The notes: generated by a model from the sequence alone, not told the origin. 64,000 nt of DNA from Diphasiastrum complanatum (GCA_029204225.1 CM055107.1:13385382-13449381); one strand, 5' to 3'. Positions 33,703-47,640 are shown, numbered from the stretch's first letter. A program made the numbers and translations.

Positions 33703-35576
33703 TACTATGACCTGCCGCCAACGTCATAGGGAGCAGAGGACGAACACGAAAACGAAGATTTTTGAGTCGTCTCCCATTCGAGCGACGACTCAGACGAAGA
33801 AAGATTCGAGAGGTAACCTGCCGCCGCAGTTCCTGTAAACCAAGATGGTTCCGGACCGAGTAGAGTAGACAAGGGCAAAGGCATAGCTGTTCCGGGAGGA
33901 TCTCCCAGAAGGTTGACAAGACCACAAAGAGCGCCAACAAGATTTGTGCCAGACAGCTCATCCTTTACATCAGAAAAATTATGCGGGTTCAGTGGCGAAC
34001 CACATACATTCGAGGAGGCGATTAAAGGTCCAGAAAAGGATAAATGGATCCAAGCCATGAACGAAGAGATGGAGTCCATGAGGAAGAACCAAGTATGAAC
34101 ATTGGAGCCATTACCTCATAAGCGCAAGACTGTCAAATGCAAATGGGTTTTCAAACTCAAATATGGACCAGACGGGAGTGTGACGAAATACAAGGCAAGA
34201 CTGGTAGTGAAGGGTTTCTCTCAGAGATACGGTATTGACTATTCTGAAACCTTCTCTCCTGTCGTCAAAACATTCGTCCCTACATCTGTTGTTTGCATAT
34301 GCAGCAGCTTATGACCTCATGATCCACATTATGGACGAGAAGACAGCCTTCTTGCATGGCGAATTAGATGAAGAGGTCTACATGGATCAACCCCCAGGAT
34401 TTGTCTCGAATTCACTTCCTGACTATGTATGCAGAATGCATAGAAGCATCTACGATCTGTAGCAATCAGCCCGACAATGGTACAAGAAGAAGGATCAGAC
34501 CCTGAAATCATTGGAACTCAAGCCTCTGTTGGCTGAATCCAATGTGTATGTGAGAGTTACAGATGGGCAGATCATCATAGTGGCTATATATGTGGACGAC
34601 ACTCTGATACTTTGTAGGAGTGAGTAGCTAATTGCTGAAGTAAAGACAGACATCTCGAAGCATTTTGAGATAGTGGATCTGGGAGAAGCCAGGTGTTACC
34701 TAGGCTTACAAATTGAAAGGGACTATGAGGGAGGCAAGGTATACCTTCACTAGTCCAGATACACCCAGAAGATCCTAGAGGACTTTGAGATGCTGAACTG
34801 CAAAGGAGCGAACACTCCAATGCTCGCAGGAACGGTGCTAACAAATGACAATTGTCCAAAGACTGAGGAAGAAGGAGAACAGATGCAGCTCACACCCTAC
34901 AGAAGGCTGATAGGTTCACTGATGTACCTTGCAGACAACACACGTCTCGATATTGCTTATGCAGTATTCCTGATGAGCCAATTATGCACGAATCCAGGCT
35001 CGACACATTGGAAGATTGCTAAACGAATTTTGCAGTATCTTCAATTAACGAGGGATTATGGCTTGTGTTATTGTCGTGGTGCAGGTCTCATGATACTTTC
35101 CTACAATGATGCTAGTTGGGCATCTCTCAGGGACGACTGTAAAAGCGTCTCAGGAGGATGCACCATCGCATCAGGAGCAGCAGTTCTTTGGGTCAGCAAG
35201 AAGCATACCACTGTAGCCCAGTCGTCCTACGAAGCAGAGTAAGTAGCAGCAGCAAAGATGGCCAACGAAATAATTTGGCTAAGACAGTTCCTGGACGAAT
35301 TGGGCAAAACAAGGAACGAGCCATTGTTCTTGCAGATGGACAACACCTCTGCGATACACCTGACAAAAGATCTTGTGTTCCACTCAAGAACGAAGCACAT
35401 TGCGATCAAGTATCACTTGATCATGGATTTGATTGAAAGGAAGATGATGCAGACCACCTTCATAGGAACGAAAGATATGGTCACTGACATCTTCACTAAA
35501 GCTCTGGACAAAGGGCTCTTTGAGAGGCAAAGGATCAGTCTCGGGATCATAAAGCTACCATGCTTTGAGAGGGAGC
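33703..35576 (+). pseudogene. Copia A reverse transcriptase and RNase H
   Basis: After stops and frameshifts near 33703-33760, RT begins around 34100 with [16 protein letters not shown] and [17 protein letters not shown]. The catalytic YVDD is at 34589-34600. RNase H carries SYNDASWAS and TVAQSSYEAE, followed by a TAG, then KHIAIKYHLI and MVTDIFTKAL. A purine-rich tract (TTTGAGAGGGAGC) precedes the 3' LTR. Several in-frame stops make it non-autonomous now. Confidence 0.88.
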
Positions 35577-36592
35577 TGAAGAAACAAAGTGTTTCTGATT
35601 ACAAAGCCTTGCTAGTTTTCGGTCCTTCACTCAACAAAGATGTTCGCGAACTCGAACATATGAAGACACGAAACACAAAGAGTTTCGCGAACACGAAAGT
35701 CAACGGAGACGAAGACGGACAGTTCGCGAACACGAACGGTTCGTGAACACGAAGGATTCACGAACGAGATTCCTTTGCGATCCAGAAAGAGAGAAAGGCA
35801 GACGAGGTAAACGAAACTCGTTCTGTCCTCACGCTCCTAGGAGTATCACCAGAGATCACACAAGTACCCAGAAGTACAGAGATCCGACCTGATGGCATGA
35901 TCTCAACAGATACTTCCTAGGTCATGGCTAATCTGCCGCTCTTGTAATTCTTTGGATGCTTAATCACTCTAATCTTAGATTTGCACAGAGAGACCGTACT
36001 TACTAAATTATACTAGACACATATCAGAACATGATACATAGAGTGTAACTAAGAGAAGAGATACAACAAGAAGAAGTCTGATGCTAGTAAGCAATCAAGA
36101 CGAACCCAGATAGAAGTTCCGCTTGCGTGCGAGAAGATAATTATGTCTAGGATCATAAGATCCAATTGTCCGCTAGTGAAGCGAGACTACTACTCGTGAG
36201 AGAGCCGTGCTTCTCTCACGCCAACGCACTACGTGGATTTGCATGCAGTGCCCTAAAGAAATCAAAGAAAATCAATATAGATTATTTTTCTGGTTGTGTT
36301 TGATCTTGGATGTCGAATGCTTATGTTGTTTATTTTAATATGTCTGAGTTTTCTTGTTCCTTTTGAATTCCTCACCTTGGGTCAAATGAAGGCGAATGCT
36401 ATATTAATTTTATGAACGTAGATCAGTAGTACCTGACTACCCTCTGGAGGATTGTAGGAGTGTTTCAGCTGGTAGTGCCCAACGAACGCATCTGAACTCC
36501 ATCCGAATCTTGAAAGAGAGTCTCGAATGTTTCGTGAATTTTCTTCTCATGATTCTCATCATTCGTATCGGAGCACTGCTCGACTCCCAACA
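35577..36592 (+). repeat. Copia A 3' LTR
   Basis: 1016 bp, TGAAGAAAC...CCAACA, followed by the target duplication TTATC (36593-36597). TTCGCGAA palindromes are at 35643, 35684 and 35723. It differs from the 5' LTR by scattered substitutions and short indels, for example loss of a GGTTAGTTGTA-like segment near 35953 compared with 30600, so the insertion is not very recent. Confidence 0.93.
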
Positions 36593-37182
36593 TTATCAGA
36601 GAATTGCTTAAGCATTGTTGTGACAGACCACACAGCGCGTCATCGTGAAAGAAACTGTCTTTCTTGAATCAAAACTTGTTGCGCTTACTAGCGGACTTCT
36701 TGAACCTCAGCTTGCTGGCTACACAGTGCTCATCTTACATTGGTATATTGCCAATCTACTACGACTACATTATTAATAATCAAGATCTACATGTACGTAG
36801 AGAGGAGGACACGATTAGCAAATCAGGAGATTACAAGAACGGTTGATTAGACATGTCCTAACAGTATCATGTCAGTCTTCGGAGGATGACGTCCTCCTGG
36901 TACTTTCTCGATCTCATATGTCCTTTCACGTGTGAAGATCCCCCATCGCTTGGGTCTTCATGTCTTCTTGTGCCTTTGGCTTTGTCATTAGGTCACCTTG
37001 GGTCCACAAACCTTTTATCTTCGTGTTCGTGTATGTGTGACCTTCAGTCAACAGATGTTTGACCATCGTCTTCGTGTCTTTGATCCTCGAAGCTTTTCTG
37101 TTCGCAGCTCCCATTCTTTCTCTTCTGCCTTGAGCTCTAAAGCTATCATAGTTTTGTGGCCAGAAACAATTTGTTTCTTCAC
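36593..37182 (-). repeat. Copia D LTR, 5' part
   Basis: The minus strand starts TGAAGAAACAAATTGTTTCTGG at 37182, similar to the LTR start of Copia A (TGAAGAAACAAAGTGTTTCTG), so D and A are related. With 29991-30222 the LTR is about 822 bp. Copia A is inserted inside it in the opposite orientation, with TTATC duplicated. Confidence 0.75.
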
Positions 37183-37187
37183 ACATT

Positions 37188-38484
37188 ACCAGCCCAATCA
37201 AAGTCCAAATAAGTAAGTAATGTCAAAGCATTCTCTGTATTTCCATTATAACACAAAGCATAAGGCTTAGTGGCTTGAATGTATCTTAGTACTCTGAGTA
37301 GAGCCTTCCAATGAGGTTGGAAGGCCAGGATTTGACATAAACTGTGACAATGTGCTGACTGTAAATGCTATATCAGGTCTAGTACAGACCATGGCATACA
37401 TGATCAATCCGACTATTGACTGATAGGGGTAGGCTGACGAATGCCTAAGGGGTAAAATGATCAGGTTCTTGTCGATGTCGTGCAGATCTTCGAACAATAG
37501 TCGGTCGCTGAGATGATGATTCTCCTTGTTGTGCGACATGGATATCTTCGATATTCGTCAGAACAGTCACGATTGTTGATGGTGATAGAAGTCGTTGGAA
37601 CGAACTCTTGCATTGGTTGCTTATGCTTGAAGTCGAATAATTTGTCTTCAAGGAAGGTGACGTCACGACTAGCTAAGATTCGGCTTGACTCGACATGAAA
37701 AATTCGATATGCTTTGTGTGATGTCGAGTATCCAATGAAGATACTCCTGCAGCTGACAGGGTCAAGCTTCTTTCTCATATCAAAGGAAATGTGTACATAA
37801 CAAAGACAACCAAACACTCGGATGTGTCTTAGACTCGGTTTGTAGCCATAGAAAGCTTCGAAGGGAGTCTTTGAGTCGACTACTTTGGTACTCGAATAGT
37901 TATGTAGATTGAAAGCTGTTGAAACAGCTTCAGCCCAAAAGTTCTTGGTGAGCTGAGCATTTGACATCATTGATCGTGCTGCATTTACCAATGTTCGGTT
38001 CTTCCTTTCGGCTACTCCATTCTGCTGTGGTGTGTAGCTGGTGGTGAACTGATGATGAATGTCGAATGATGCTAGATAGTCAAACAATTCTGTTTGACAG
38101 GAACTCTCCACCACTGTCTGTACGAAGGGTCTTGAGTTGTTGACCAACCTGTGTCTCAGTGAACTGTTTGAAGTCTTTGAGACAATTGAATGCCTCAGAC
38201 TTGTTCTTAGTGAATATAATGCTGGTAAATCTTGAATAATCATCGATAAACATGATAAAATATAATGCTAAACCCAGAGAGAGAGTACTCATAGGGCCAC
38301 ATAGATCACTATGTATCAATTCTAGAATGGACTTAGCTCTAGTTGCTTGTCCCGTTAGGAATGTTGATCTAGGATATTTGCCTAGTAGGCACATCTCACA
38401 GACATGTCGAATGTTAGTGGAGGCAACATTAAAGTTTAAATCCTTGACCATGCTATTGTGATGCATATACAAGATTGATCTCAT
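37188..38484 (-). pseudogene. Copia B integrase and remaining RT/RNase H
   Basis: Reading from high to low coordinates: the integrase finger end CEMCLLGKYPRS, HSDLCGPMST, FIDDYSRF, TDSGGEFLS, then HQFTTSYTPQQNGVAERKNR and the capsid-proximal tail to about 37640. Most of RT is missing: the next recognisable part is IVGLIMYAMVCTRPDIAF at about 37400, followed by RNase H up to DFDWAGN at 37188, where element D interrupts it. Confidence 0.85.
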
Positions 38485-38698
38485 GTTTAGATGTCCTAAT
38501 CTTAGATGTCATAATTGGGCATTTCAAGTACTCACATTAGTAGAAAGTGCATATTCGTGATCCAGAATGTACAAATTACCTTCTCTATTTGTAGAGAAGA
38601 TTTTTTTATCGTTCTTGTCCATAATGGTACATTGCTTTCAATTGACCAAGCTCTGCAACCCTAATCAGTGAACTTGCTGACTGACAATAAATTTTTGG

Positions 38699-39793
38699 TC
38701 AGTTTGGGTACGTAAAGTACATCATTGAGCAAGTGTCATTTGGAAGATAAAGGCGAATAGATTCTTTGCCTTCAATCGGCAGTGTACTTGAGTCACCGAA
38801 GTAGACATACTTCGAATCTGCTAGTGTGAGGTCTTCGAAAAAGAACTTACATGAAGTCATGTGCTGAGAAGTTCCAGAATCGAGATACCAATCCATAGCT
38901 CCTCTAATGGGTTCATCTTGTATCATTAGTAGTGTTGGGTCTTCGAGAGAGGTTATGGCATATTCATATCCTCCATTCTGCTGCATTTTCTTCTTTGCTT
39001 CGTTATGCTTGAGAACTCGACAATCCTTGATGTCGTGGTTGGTTCTCTTGCAATACTTGCAGAATAGTCTGGTCTTAGGCTTTTGATGTTGTCGATTGTG
39101 CTGTTGTGATTGCTGGTCTAAATCAGTTTGCTCAACTTTTGTCTTCTTGTCCTTCGAAGATTTCTTCTTCGGGAGTTGTTGCTTATTCGAATAGAGAGCG
39201 ACTGTCTTCGAATTTGACATGGATAAGGATTCCCTTCTTTCTTCCTGCAATAAACTTGTTGTCATCTTTTGTAGAGACAGGTCATGAGCATTGCTAAGTA
39301 GCAATACTAGATTGTCATAAGAGGGAGGAAGACTGAATAGAAGAGACATGTTAGCATCTTCGTCCGATACTGGCGAACCTGCTGCAGCTAACTGATTAAG
39401 TAGCTGTTTGAATTTGTTTAGATGATCAGTGATTGAGGTCCCTTTACTCATCCTGAGTGACAAGAACTTCTTCCTCAAGAAGAGTCGAGTCGATACATCA
39501 ATTGTTTCGTATAGACCAGTACGAATATCCCATGCCTCTTCGGAGCTGGAACAATTAGCTGCATGAGCTATTTGTGAATCTTTAAAATTCAGAGATATAA
39601 TGGCAAGAGCTTTGCCATCCTTAGCTTTCCAGGCGGTCAGCATGTCAGGTTCAACCGGCTTGGCTATTGAACCGTTAACGTATCCCCAGAGTTCTTTTTC
39701 TGTGAGTATCATCTTCATCTTGAACTTCCACATATGGAAGTCGTCACCGTTGAACTTGTTGATCAAGTAAATTTTTGTAGATGTTCCTTCCAT
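38699..39793 (-). CDS. Copia B gag with protease start
   Basis: 364 codons open. Starts MEGTSTKIYLINKFNGDDFH and carries the gag core (WKFKMKMIL, then SSEEAWDI), a zinc knuckle CKYCKRTNHDIKDC near residue 245, and then the protease motif LDSGTSQHMTS near residue 305. Gag binds element RNA and protease would mature the polyprotein. The frame is the best-kept part of element B, but the element cannot be autonomous because RT is deleted. Confidence 0.85.
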   Translation of the reverse strand: MEGTSTKIYLINKFNGDDFHMWKFKMKMILTEKELWGYVNGSIAKPVEPDMLTAWKAKDGKALAIISLNFKDSQIAHAANCSSSEEAWDIRTGLYETIDVSTRLFLRKKFLSLRMSKGTSITDHLNKFKQLLNQLAAAGSPVSDEDANMSLLFSLPPSYDNLVLLLSNAHDLSLQKMTTSLLQEERRESLSMSNSKTVALYSNKQQLPKKKSSKDKKTKVEQTDLDQQSQQHNRQHQKPKTRLFCKYCKRTNHDIKDCRVLKHNEAKKKMQQNGGYEYAITSLEDPTLLMIQDEPIRGAMDWYLDSGTSQHMTSCKFFFEDLTLADSKYVYFGDSSTLPIEGKESIRLYLPNDTCSMMYFTYPN

Positions 39794-39864
39794 GAATGAT
39801 CTAAGTATAGTAAAATAGTTTCGAATACTAATAGTAGTTTAAAATGAAAGCTATGATACAACTT

Positions 39865-40903
<1,039 letters not shown>

Positions 40904-41240
40904 GTTTGCATTGGACCACATATATCTAAATGAACAACGTCTAACAAATCTTTTACTGCATGCCTATGACTCGATCGAAAGGGAATTCTAGTATGCTTTC
41001 CAAGGATGCAGCTATGACAGACAGGGAGGTCGACTTTGTCAGATGGATGGTCAAGATCAAGTGCTATCTTTGAGTTCGATAATATTCTTTTTTCTTGACT
41101 TTGTTTGCATGACAAATAACCACCTCGTATTTGATGGATCATGATAAAGGGCTATATGTGTACATACAGACAATATAAATGAGTTGGAAATTGAATCTAG
41201 TGTGCTCAACAATTGATTTAAAAGTACCAACGATTGTTAC
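40904..41240 (-). pseudogene. Copia C GAG-pre-integrase fragment
   Basis: Minus strand VCHSCILGKHTRIPF and LLDVVHLDICGPMQTV: the finger end and first integrase acidic region, cut off exactly where the Copia B LTR begins. Confidence 0.75.
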
Positions 41241-41587
41241 CTGTTCACAATGAATTGGTAAGACCAATGTTTCATTGGAAGAGGAAAGGATCTTTGTTGA
41301 ATCAAGAGCAAATAGTTCATTTGAATTCTATAGTTGCATGTGGCCCTTGACATATAATTTGAAACCATTTAACATCGAACAAAAAGATTTTGAAAGATCT
41401 ATAGTCGACTTCCAATATCTCTTGTATGGTTCCAACGTAGTTGAGGTCACTTTCGACCAAATTGGTATCCCTTGTACTATTGTGATTGGCTTGATAAAAC
41501 CTTGTCATCACCCCACAATCGAATGTCGTTCTTTTTTTGTCAATGTATTCAGTGTGAAAGTGTTGTCCACTACTAGACCAAAGAGCA

Positions 41588-42690
41588 CTATGCCGCCAAT
41601 AGGGCATTTGAAGTACTCACATTGGTTGACAGTGCATAATCATGACTCAAAATGTACAGATTACCTTCTTTGTTAGCAGAGAGAATTTCATTACGATCAT
41701 TATCCAAAATAGTACATTGCTTTGAATTGAACAAGGCTCTATAGATAAGCTTGCCGATAGAAGGTAAATTCTTTGTCAACGTCAGTACATAATGTACATC
41801 TCTACTTTCTTGATCTTGTACCATTAGCAGTGTTGGGTCTTCATGAGAGGTTCTGGCAGAATCAGATCCCTCTTCCTGCTGCATCTTCTTCTTTGCTTCA
41901 TTATGCTTGAGAACTCGACAGTCCTTGATGTCATGATTGGTTCTCTTGTAGTACTTGCAAAAGAGCTTGGTTGATGCTATCGATTGTGATGTTGTGATGG
42001 CTTGTCTAAATCAGTCTGCTCAGCTTTAGTCTTCTTGTCCTTTGAAGATTTCTTCTTCTGTAATAGTTGCTTATTCGAATAGAGGATGACTGCCTTTGTA
42101 TTCGATGTGGATAAGCTTTTCCTTCTTACTTCTTTCTGCAATAAACTTGCTGTCAACTTTTGCAAAGACAGATCAGGAGCATTGCTCAAGGGCAATACTA
42201 AGTTGTAGTAAGAGGGAGGAAGACTGGATAGAAGAGACATGCTAGCATCTTTGTCCGATACCAGTGAACCTATTGCAGCTAGCTGATTGAGCAGATGTTT
42301 GAATTCATTCAGATGATCAGTGACTGAGGTTCCTTGACTCATCTTGAGCGACAAAAACTTATTTTTCAAGAAGAGACGAGTCGATACATTTGTTGTTTTA
42401 TATAGACCAGAAAGAATGTCCCATGCTTCTTTGGAGCTAGAACAATTTGCTACACGAGCTATTTGTGAATTTTTAAGATTCAAAGATACAATGGCAAGTG
42501 CTTTGCCATCCTTAGCTTCCCAATTAATTAGCATGTCAGGTTCAGCCGATCTGGCTATTGAACCATTGACGTATCCCCAAAGTTCTTTTTCAATGAGTAT
42601 CATTTTCATTTTGAATTTTCACATGTGGAAATCATCATCGTTGAACTTATTGATCAAGCGGATCTCAGAAGATGTACCTATCATAATGAA
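41588..42690 (-). pseudogene. Copia C gag
   Basis: Closely related to Copia B gag. Starts near 42690 (INKFN then DDDFH), with an open part 42609-41977 beginning MKMILIEKELWGYVNGSI. The zinc-knuckle region and the protease link near 41950-41820 are frameshifted. Most of the protease is missing. Confidence 0.8.
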
Positions 42691-42758
42691 TGACCTAAGA
42701 AAATGTAAAATAGTTGTGAATACTATAATAGTTTGGACCCTTTGGCTCTAATGCCACT

Positions 42759-43601
42759 TGTTGGGTTTGTATAATGGAATATTTGCGTTGGAATAATTTA
42801 TTTATTAGCTCTAATACCATCCTTGCTGAATACGATATCCAGTCAAAGAAAAAATTCAACGTTAAATTATGACATGATTTTGCCGACTGTTGATTCAGAC
42901 TATGTGCAAACACACATAAATAAAATAGAGAATCTGTGTTAAGTTGTTGTGAATTCAACGATAAGATCACTATCATGTGTTTGAGAATGGTTCACACTAT
43001 GTGCTGTGATCTTACTATGCTAATTACAGATTGAATACTATCTATACTTCTTGATTTACTTTCACTCTCTCCAAAGATCTCTGACTATATGGAATCAGAT
43101 AGTCAGATACAAAGGAGTTCACAGAGGAACTCTGATTCACGTTGCCATTGACTCATGTATTGAGTATATGGATTGATTATTTATTGTCTATCTCGTTACT
43201 AATTTATTGTATGTATATACACATCAATTGCAATAGTACAACTGTGCAGGTAACAATCTTGAAGTGATGCAGTTACTGCATAGTGAACGGTGACATAGTC
43301 TGTAGTGTACAGACCAGACGATGAGCTCCATTTTGACTAGTGATAGTTGACAATCGTCGAAGGTGTCAAAGGAGTCGAGTCGACTTGTTCTCCCTTGAGA
43401 AGATGTCGATGGAGTCGAAGTCGGAATGTCGATAGATTTCGGTCGAGTCGATGAAGTCGAGTCGAACCTGCTTTGTTTCAAAGTCAATGTATGCAGAGAT
43501 TGTTTGACTTATGTGAGTAAGACCGCCGTCGATGTTGAGAGAGAATATAGTACTCAAGAAATCTTAATTTAGGTGAGGAGGAGTGAAGATTAACTCCAAC
43601 A
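42759..43601 (-). repeat. Copia C 5' LTR
   Basis: Minus strand TGTTGGAGTTAATC (43601) to CCCAACA (42759), followed by a degenerate primer-binding site TGGCATTAGAGCC. About 843 bp. A second PBS-like TGGTATTAGAGC lies inside it near 42815, so the end may have been rearranged. Confidence 0.6.
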
Positions 43602-44999
43602 TTTTGGGTGTGGTTGGAGGGAATTTTTGGACTATTGAGGGAGTGACTAAACAAGGTGGTGAAATCCCATTCATCCTTTAATCTCTCATCCTCCAGGCCA
43701 TAGTCTAGGTCTGCCTCAAACTCCGCCTCAAGCTCTGCCTCAAGCTCTGCCTCAGTCATGGTCGCAATATAGGAGAGTTGAGGCTAGAAGTAGAGATTTG
43801 TATAGGTATGATGTCTCAATCAATTAGATATGGCTGAAGCTTCTTGTAAGTTGTGAGGAGTAGAAAAGAGAAATTAATGAATCGGTTATGTGGAATTTTC
43901 ATTGCCATCAAGGAGGTACATGTTGAAATCTCCTAGTACAACATGTTATGGTCTTGATTGGAGAGAAGAACTACTTGATATCTAGTTTCGCAAATGTTCA
44001 GAACTAGGAGAGCAAAGGTTAATGATGAAATTAGTCTTCATTTTAGTCTCATGATTGCTTGTAGAAGTTGTTTTATAGTGGTTGCAACGTCATCTCATTC
44101 AAAAACTTACCAAGGGCAAGACTAATGCTACATGTAATACTCATTTTACTAAATCTCTCTTCAATGATATTTTTTTCGAACCTCTGAACAAGGTGATTTG
44201 AACGATCACGAGAAGTTTTTTTGTACACGTGTGCCAAAACTTAAAGAAGCATTCAATCATTAGAGAATGACAAAAAAAGGGAATTGTAATCTATGTTATT
44301 ATTAAAAAAAAAATGCACTTTTGTGTTCAATAACATAGAGACTCCAACTTTCAACAAGTCGTTTTGAGGCCATTTTATTGCCCTTGCATCATAGTGTAAA
44401 ATATGTACATTTTGTATGAAGTCACAACCACATTAATAGTCATAGTTACACAAAGCTCCCTCTAGAGTCCAAAGTGTTATTGCACACGCAAAATGTGATT
44501 CAAGATCGAGGCTCCACTACCACAGGAACATGCTTATCCAACTTGGCATATAATGGGGAATTTCGAGTGAAACATTCTAATACTTCCTCAATTTTTTTTG
44601 AAATGGCTTTATACATGAAGGGTAGGACTAGAAATTACGATGACAGTTTCATAAGGTGAAGCCAATAAGAGATTTCCATGAAAGGCAAATTGCTTGTGGA
44701 TGGCTCGGATGTTGGAGGCATGGAGCTCAACTTGGTTATGCCACCTAATTTTCTTTTGCGATACGTGTCAACTTTTCACACATGGCACCAAATACATTCC
44801 AATAAAGGATTCTATTAACCAAGGTTTACATGCGGCGACATGATATGCTAATTGTAGTTGCATGATAACCTAATTGTGTATATCTAACTACAACTAAAGA
44901 TGTGACCTTCAATCAACTAATGTGTTTGAAGTTCTTATTGCAAGAAAACTGAGGACAACTTAAAACACCTTAATTTGTTGGTACAAAATTAGAAAATGA
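43602..44999. other. Noncoding DNA between Copia C and the hnRNP gene
   Basis: A short imperfect Glu-rich repeat frame (GAGGCAGAGCTTGAGGC units, 43705-43755, minus strand) is present. Nothing else is recognised. Confidence 0.35.
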
Positions 45000-45246
45000 C
45001 TCTTCCCTGGCTTCTGCCAATACGCGTGCTACTCGGGTTAATGTCGCTGCCAATGCTTCCCCTCGAATGGGTGAGCGAAGGGCCTTCGTTTTACCATTGA
45101 GCAAAGGCCCACCAACCTAATAAAATGGATAAGCATTGGATCTATGGATTTTGCAGGGGCATTAAGAGGAACCCACGTGGTGGATTGGATTCGAACTCAT
45201 GACCTCAAGAACATGAAAGAAAGGAAGTCCTTACCAACTCACCATT
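45000..45246 (-). repeat. tRNA-derived SINE
   Basis: On the minus strand an A-box-like TGGTGAGTTGGTAAGGA (45228-45244) is followed 29 bases later by a B-box GAGTTCGAATCC (45187-45198), as in plant Au-like SINEs. The body runs to about 45000. It is a different sequence from the SINE at 4.3 kb but has the same promoter spacing. It ends at the presumed start of the hnRNP gene. Confidence 0.6.
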
Positions 45247-45249
45247 TGT

Positions 45250-46313
45250 GACAGTGCTAGGGTTTGTCCACTCTTGCTCCGCCCTCACTCTATTCTTTGC
45301 ATTTCATTCTGCGAGGTTTGTGGTTCAGAAGGCAAATCGCAAACAGCCGGCAGCGCCATATAATCTTCCTATCGTGGAATAATATCTTTAATCTGGATCG
45401 GCAAGCAAGCCTTGCATCGACCGCAGGCAGAGAAAGCTGGTGCACAAGCCTCTTTCTGGTATGGAAAGTCACGATTGCAGAGTTTTAGGGCTCGTGTTTG
45501 AAATTTCAATGGTGCTTGCAAAGAAGCATTTGTTTCTTGTAGCGGTTTCATTCTTTTCGGAGTATTTAGAATGTATCTGTTTGAAGTCAAAAAGGATATC
45601 GGGTGAGATGTTCGGTTTCTTGAATGCCCGTAATTGAATATCGTACTCCTTTTCAATCTTCTGTGGCAATATCCAGAGGAGTGATGCTTCATTGGTTTTG
45701 TGTACAAGTTTCGCATTTTTTGAGGTTTTCATCAAGCCCTTTAAGCTATCTCAAACAGTTTCCGTGTAGGCGATTTTTTGTTGAATCTCATTGCATTCTT
45801 TCTCTATGGAGTTCATGTGATTGAAAGATTCCCTTGTTCAAAAGTCCCAACAGTAGGACTGTAGAGTCATCTATATTCAGAACATGATGTCAATTTTTCG
45901 GAGAGTTTTTTAGCCGTCAGGACTCAGTTCGATACGTGAGTCACTGCTAGCAATAGGCTTTAATTTAAGGGTTTTAAGCTAGGCTTTCACGTAAGTTTCT
46001 GTCTAGACCTCAAACTCTTATTGTTTGACTCCACTGTAATGTCAAGCTTATATTGATCTCATTTTTTTGCAACTGATTTAGTCCTTTAAGACATCATGAT
46101 ACGGCTACATCACCCTCAGTTTTCAAGTTTTGTACATTTGTATATTGCATTATTAGGCTATTATCAGAGTTTTAGGGGCGATCTTCCAAAGTCATCAAGG
46201 GGGTGCACCTTATCTCTGCTATTGTTTTACTTAATAGGTTGAGCATTTGAGGCTTACATTTATCTCCTTTTTTTTAATGGAGATCATTTCTGTGATTTTC
46301 CTGCTGATTGCAG
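45250..46313 (+). promoter_or_regulatory. Probable promoter, 5' UTR exon and leader intron of the hnRNP-like gene
   Basis: GCTAGGGTTTGTCC and CT-rich sequence at 45255-45300 resemble a plant leader. The stretch just before the coding exon ends in a pyrimidine-rich run and TGATTGCAG (46305-46313), a good acceptor. So a 5'-UTR intron is likely; its donor was not fixed. Confidence 0.4.
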
Positions 46314-46354
46314 CTTTAACAATTTCTTGCTGGTTAAGACAGTAGACTGCAAAT

Positions 46355-46825
46355 ATGTCTGAGCATGAAGCATCGCTGGATGTTGCGCACGATGATGGAG
46401 AAGAAGAAGAGCAAGTCGATCTCGATGGAGAAGTTGAACCTGAGGAAATGGTCGATGAAGAGGTTGAGGATGTAGTTGATGTCGAAGAGGATGACAAGCT
46501 AGAAGGTCAGGAAGGCCTGGACCTTGACATGCCAGAAGAAGAAGGTATTGGTGATCAGGACGAGCCTTATGCAGAGCACGAGAATGGAGTTCAGAAGCAT
46601 GGTAAGGCTGATGGAGGTGAGAGTATTGAGGCCATGCACACTGAGGAGCATGCGTCACAGCAGGAAGCTGGAGTTGAACAAAAAGATGAAAAGGATGCTG
46701 ATAAAAATGCTGAGCTTCTTTTACGCCCGCCACATGGATCAGAGGTCTTTGTGGGGGGTATCACTCGGGATACTACAGAAGATGACCTTCGTGAACTCTG
46801 CGTATCATGTGGAGATGTTTATGAG
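46355..46825 (+). CDS. hnRNP Q/R-like RNA-binding protein, coding exon 1
   Basis: 157 codons, starting MSEHEASLDVAHDDGEE. Residues 10-115 are strongly acidic (Glu/Asp-rich). An RRM begins at residue 129 with RNP2 VFVGGI (131-136), and the exon ends at DVYE with the donor GAG|GTACTT, phase 0. Plant hnRNP Q-like proteins have such an acidic N-terminus followed by three RRMs and act in pre-mRNA processing and chromatin-linked regulation. Only the first RRM is in the window. The opposite-strand frame here is a shadow. Confidence 0.88.
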
Positions 46826-46916
46826 GTACTTTTTTAAAATTATTTCTACGACACTTACCCTGCTTTTCTACAAGTTGAAAGTATCATTCTTATGGAGATT
46901 GTTGTAGTTTGCAATA

Positions 46917-47640
46917 CCATTGTCCATTTCATGTTATATATGTGGTTTTTTTTATAATTTGGTACTAGAGCATTGTTTACTTGTAAAATCACTTATATGG
47001 CATGAAGGAGTCCAGCCCTTGTCATCAATAATTCAATTACATGATGACCGTAGTTTAGATTCTTTATTATGCAAGTTAATTTTGTTCGAAGGAAATTGTT
47101 AAATTCCGTTCACGTGGTTTAATCTTTAGGATAAAACATTGGACATGTATCGACCCTTGTTAAAAAAGGGATGAAAATATTGCTCATAGTTATAGGCTAA
47201 TTATGGGCCCTGTATTGAGCACTTGGTCTCCAGCTTTTCATCTATTATCATTTGTGATTAGAACATGTGATGAGGCCCATTGGGTCAAGTAGTATCATAA
47301 GCATATCAATGACTTTGTAAGTGGATAATCTTCCTCAATTTTATTGGGCTTATGGGGTCTTGACTCATTGGACCACTCCTCACTTGGTACATGAAACTCC
47401 TGGAAGGCAGTTTTTAGCTTAGGATCATATTAGTTTAGGCATAAGTAAATTTTGCTTTAGATCAATCTTTAATCATCATCACCATTTTTGTATTTTTTAG
47501 TATTATTGTCCATTTCATGCTCTATATGTTAATTTGCCGATAAGCTAGTATTAGGGAATTGTTTTGCTTGGAACTTGGAATCAAAGCACCTTTATTGCAC
47601 AAAGGAGTGCTTGTCATCACCTACATTGACCTAGAGTAGA
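46917..47640 (+). repeat. Two diverged direct copies, about 587 bp apart
   Basis: The phrase ATTGTCCATTTCATG and the following ~130 bases (46917-47060) recur at 47504-47640 with shared landmarks such as AAGGAGT near the middle. They could be parts of old LTRs or a local duplication. Confidence 0.5.

Noticed and set aside
36926-37201. 91-codon minus-strand frame
   Set aside because: Falls entirely within the Copia D LTR; LTRs of this type do not encode proteins.
46284-46733. 149-codon minus-strand frame
   Set aside because: Antisense shadow of the acidic hnRNP-like exon; the Gln/His/Leu richness mirrors Glu/Asp codons.
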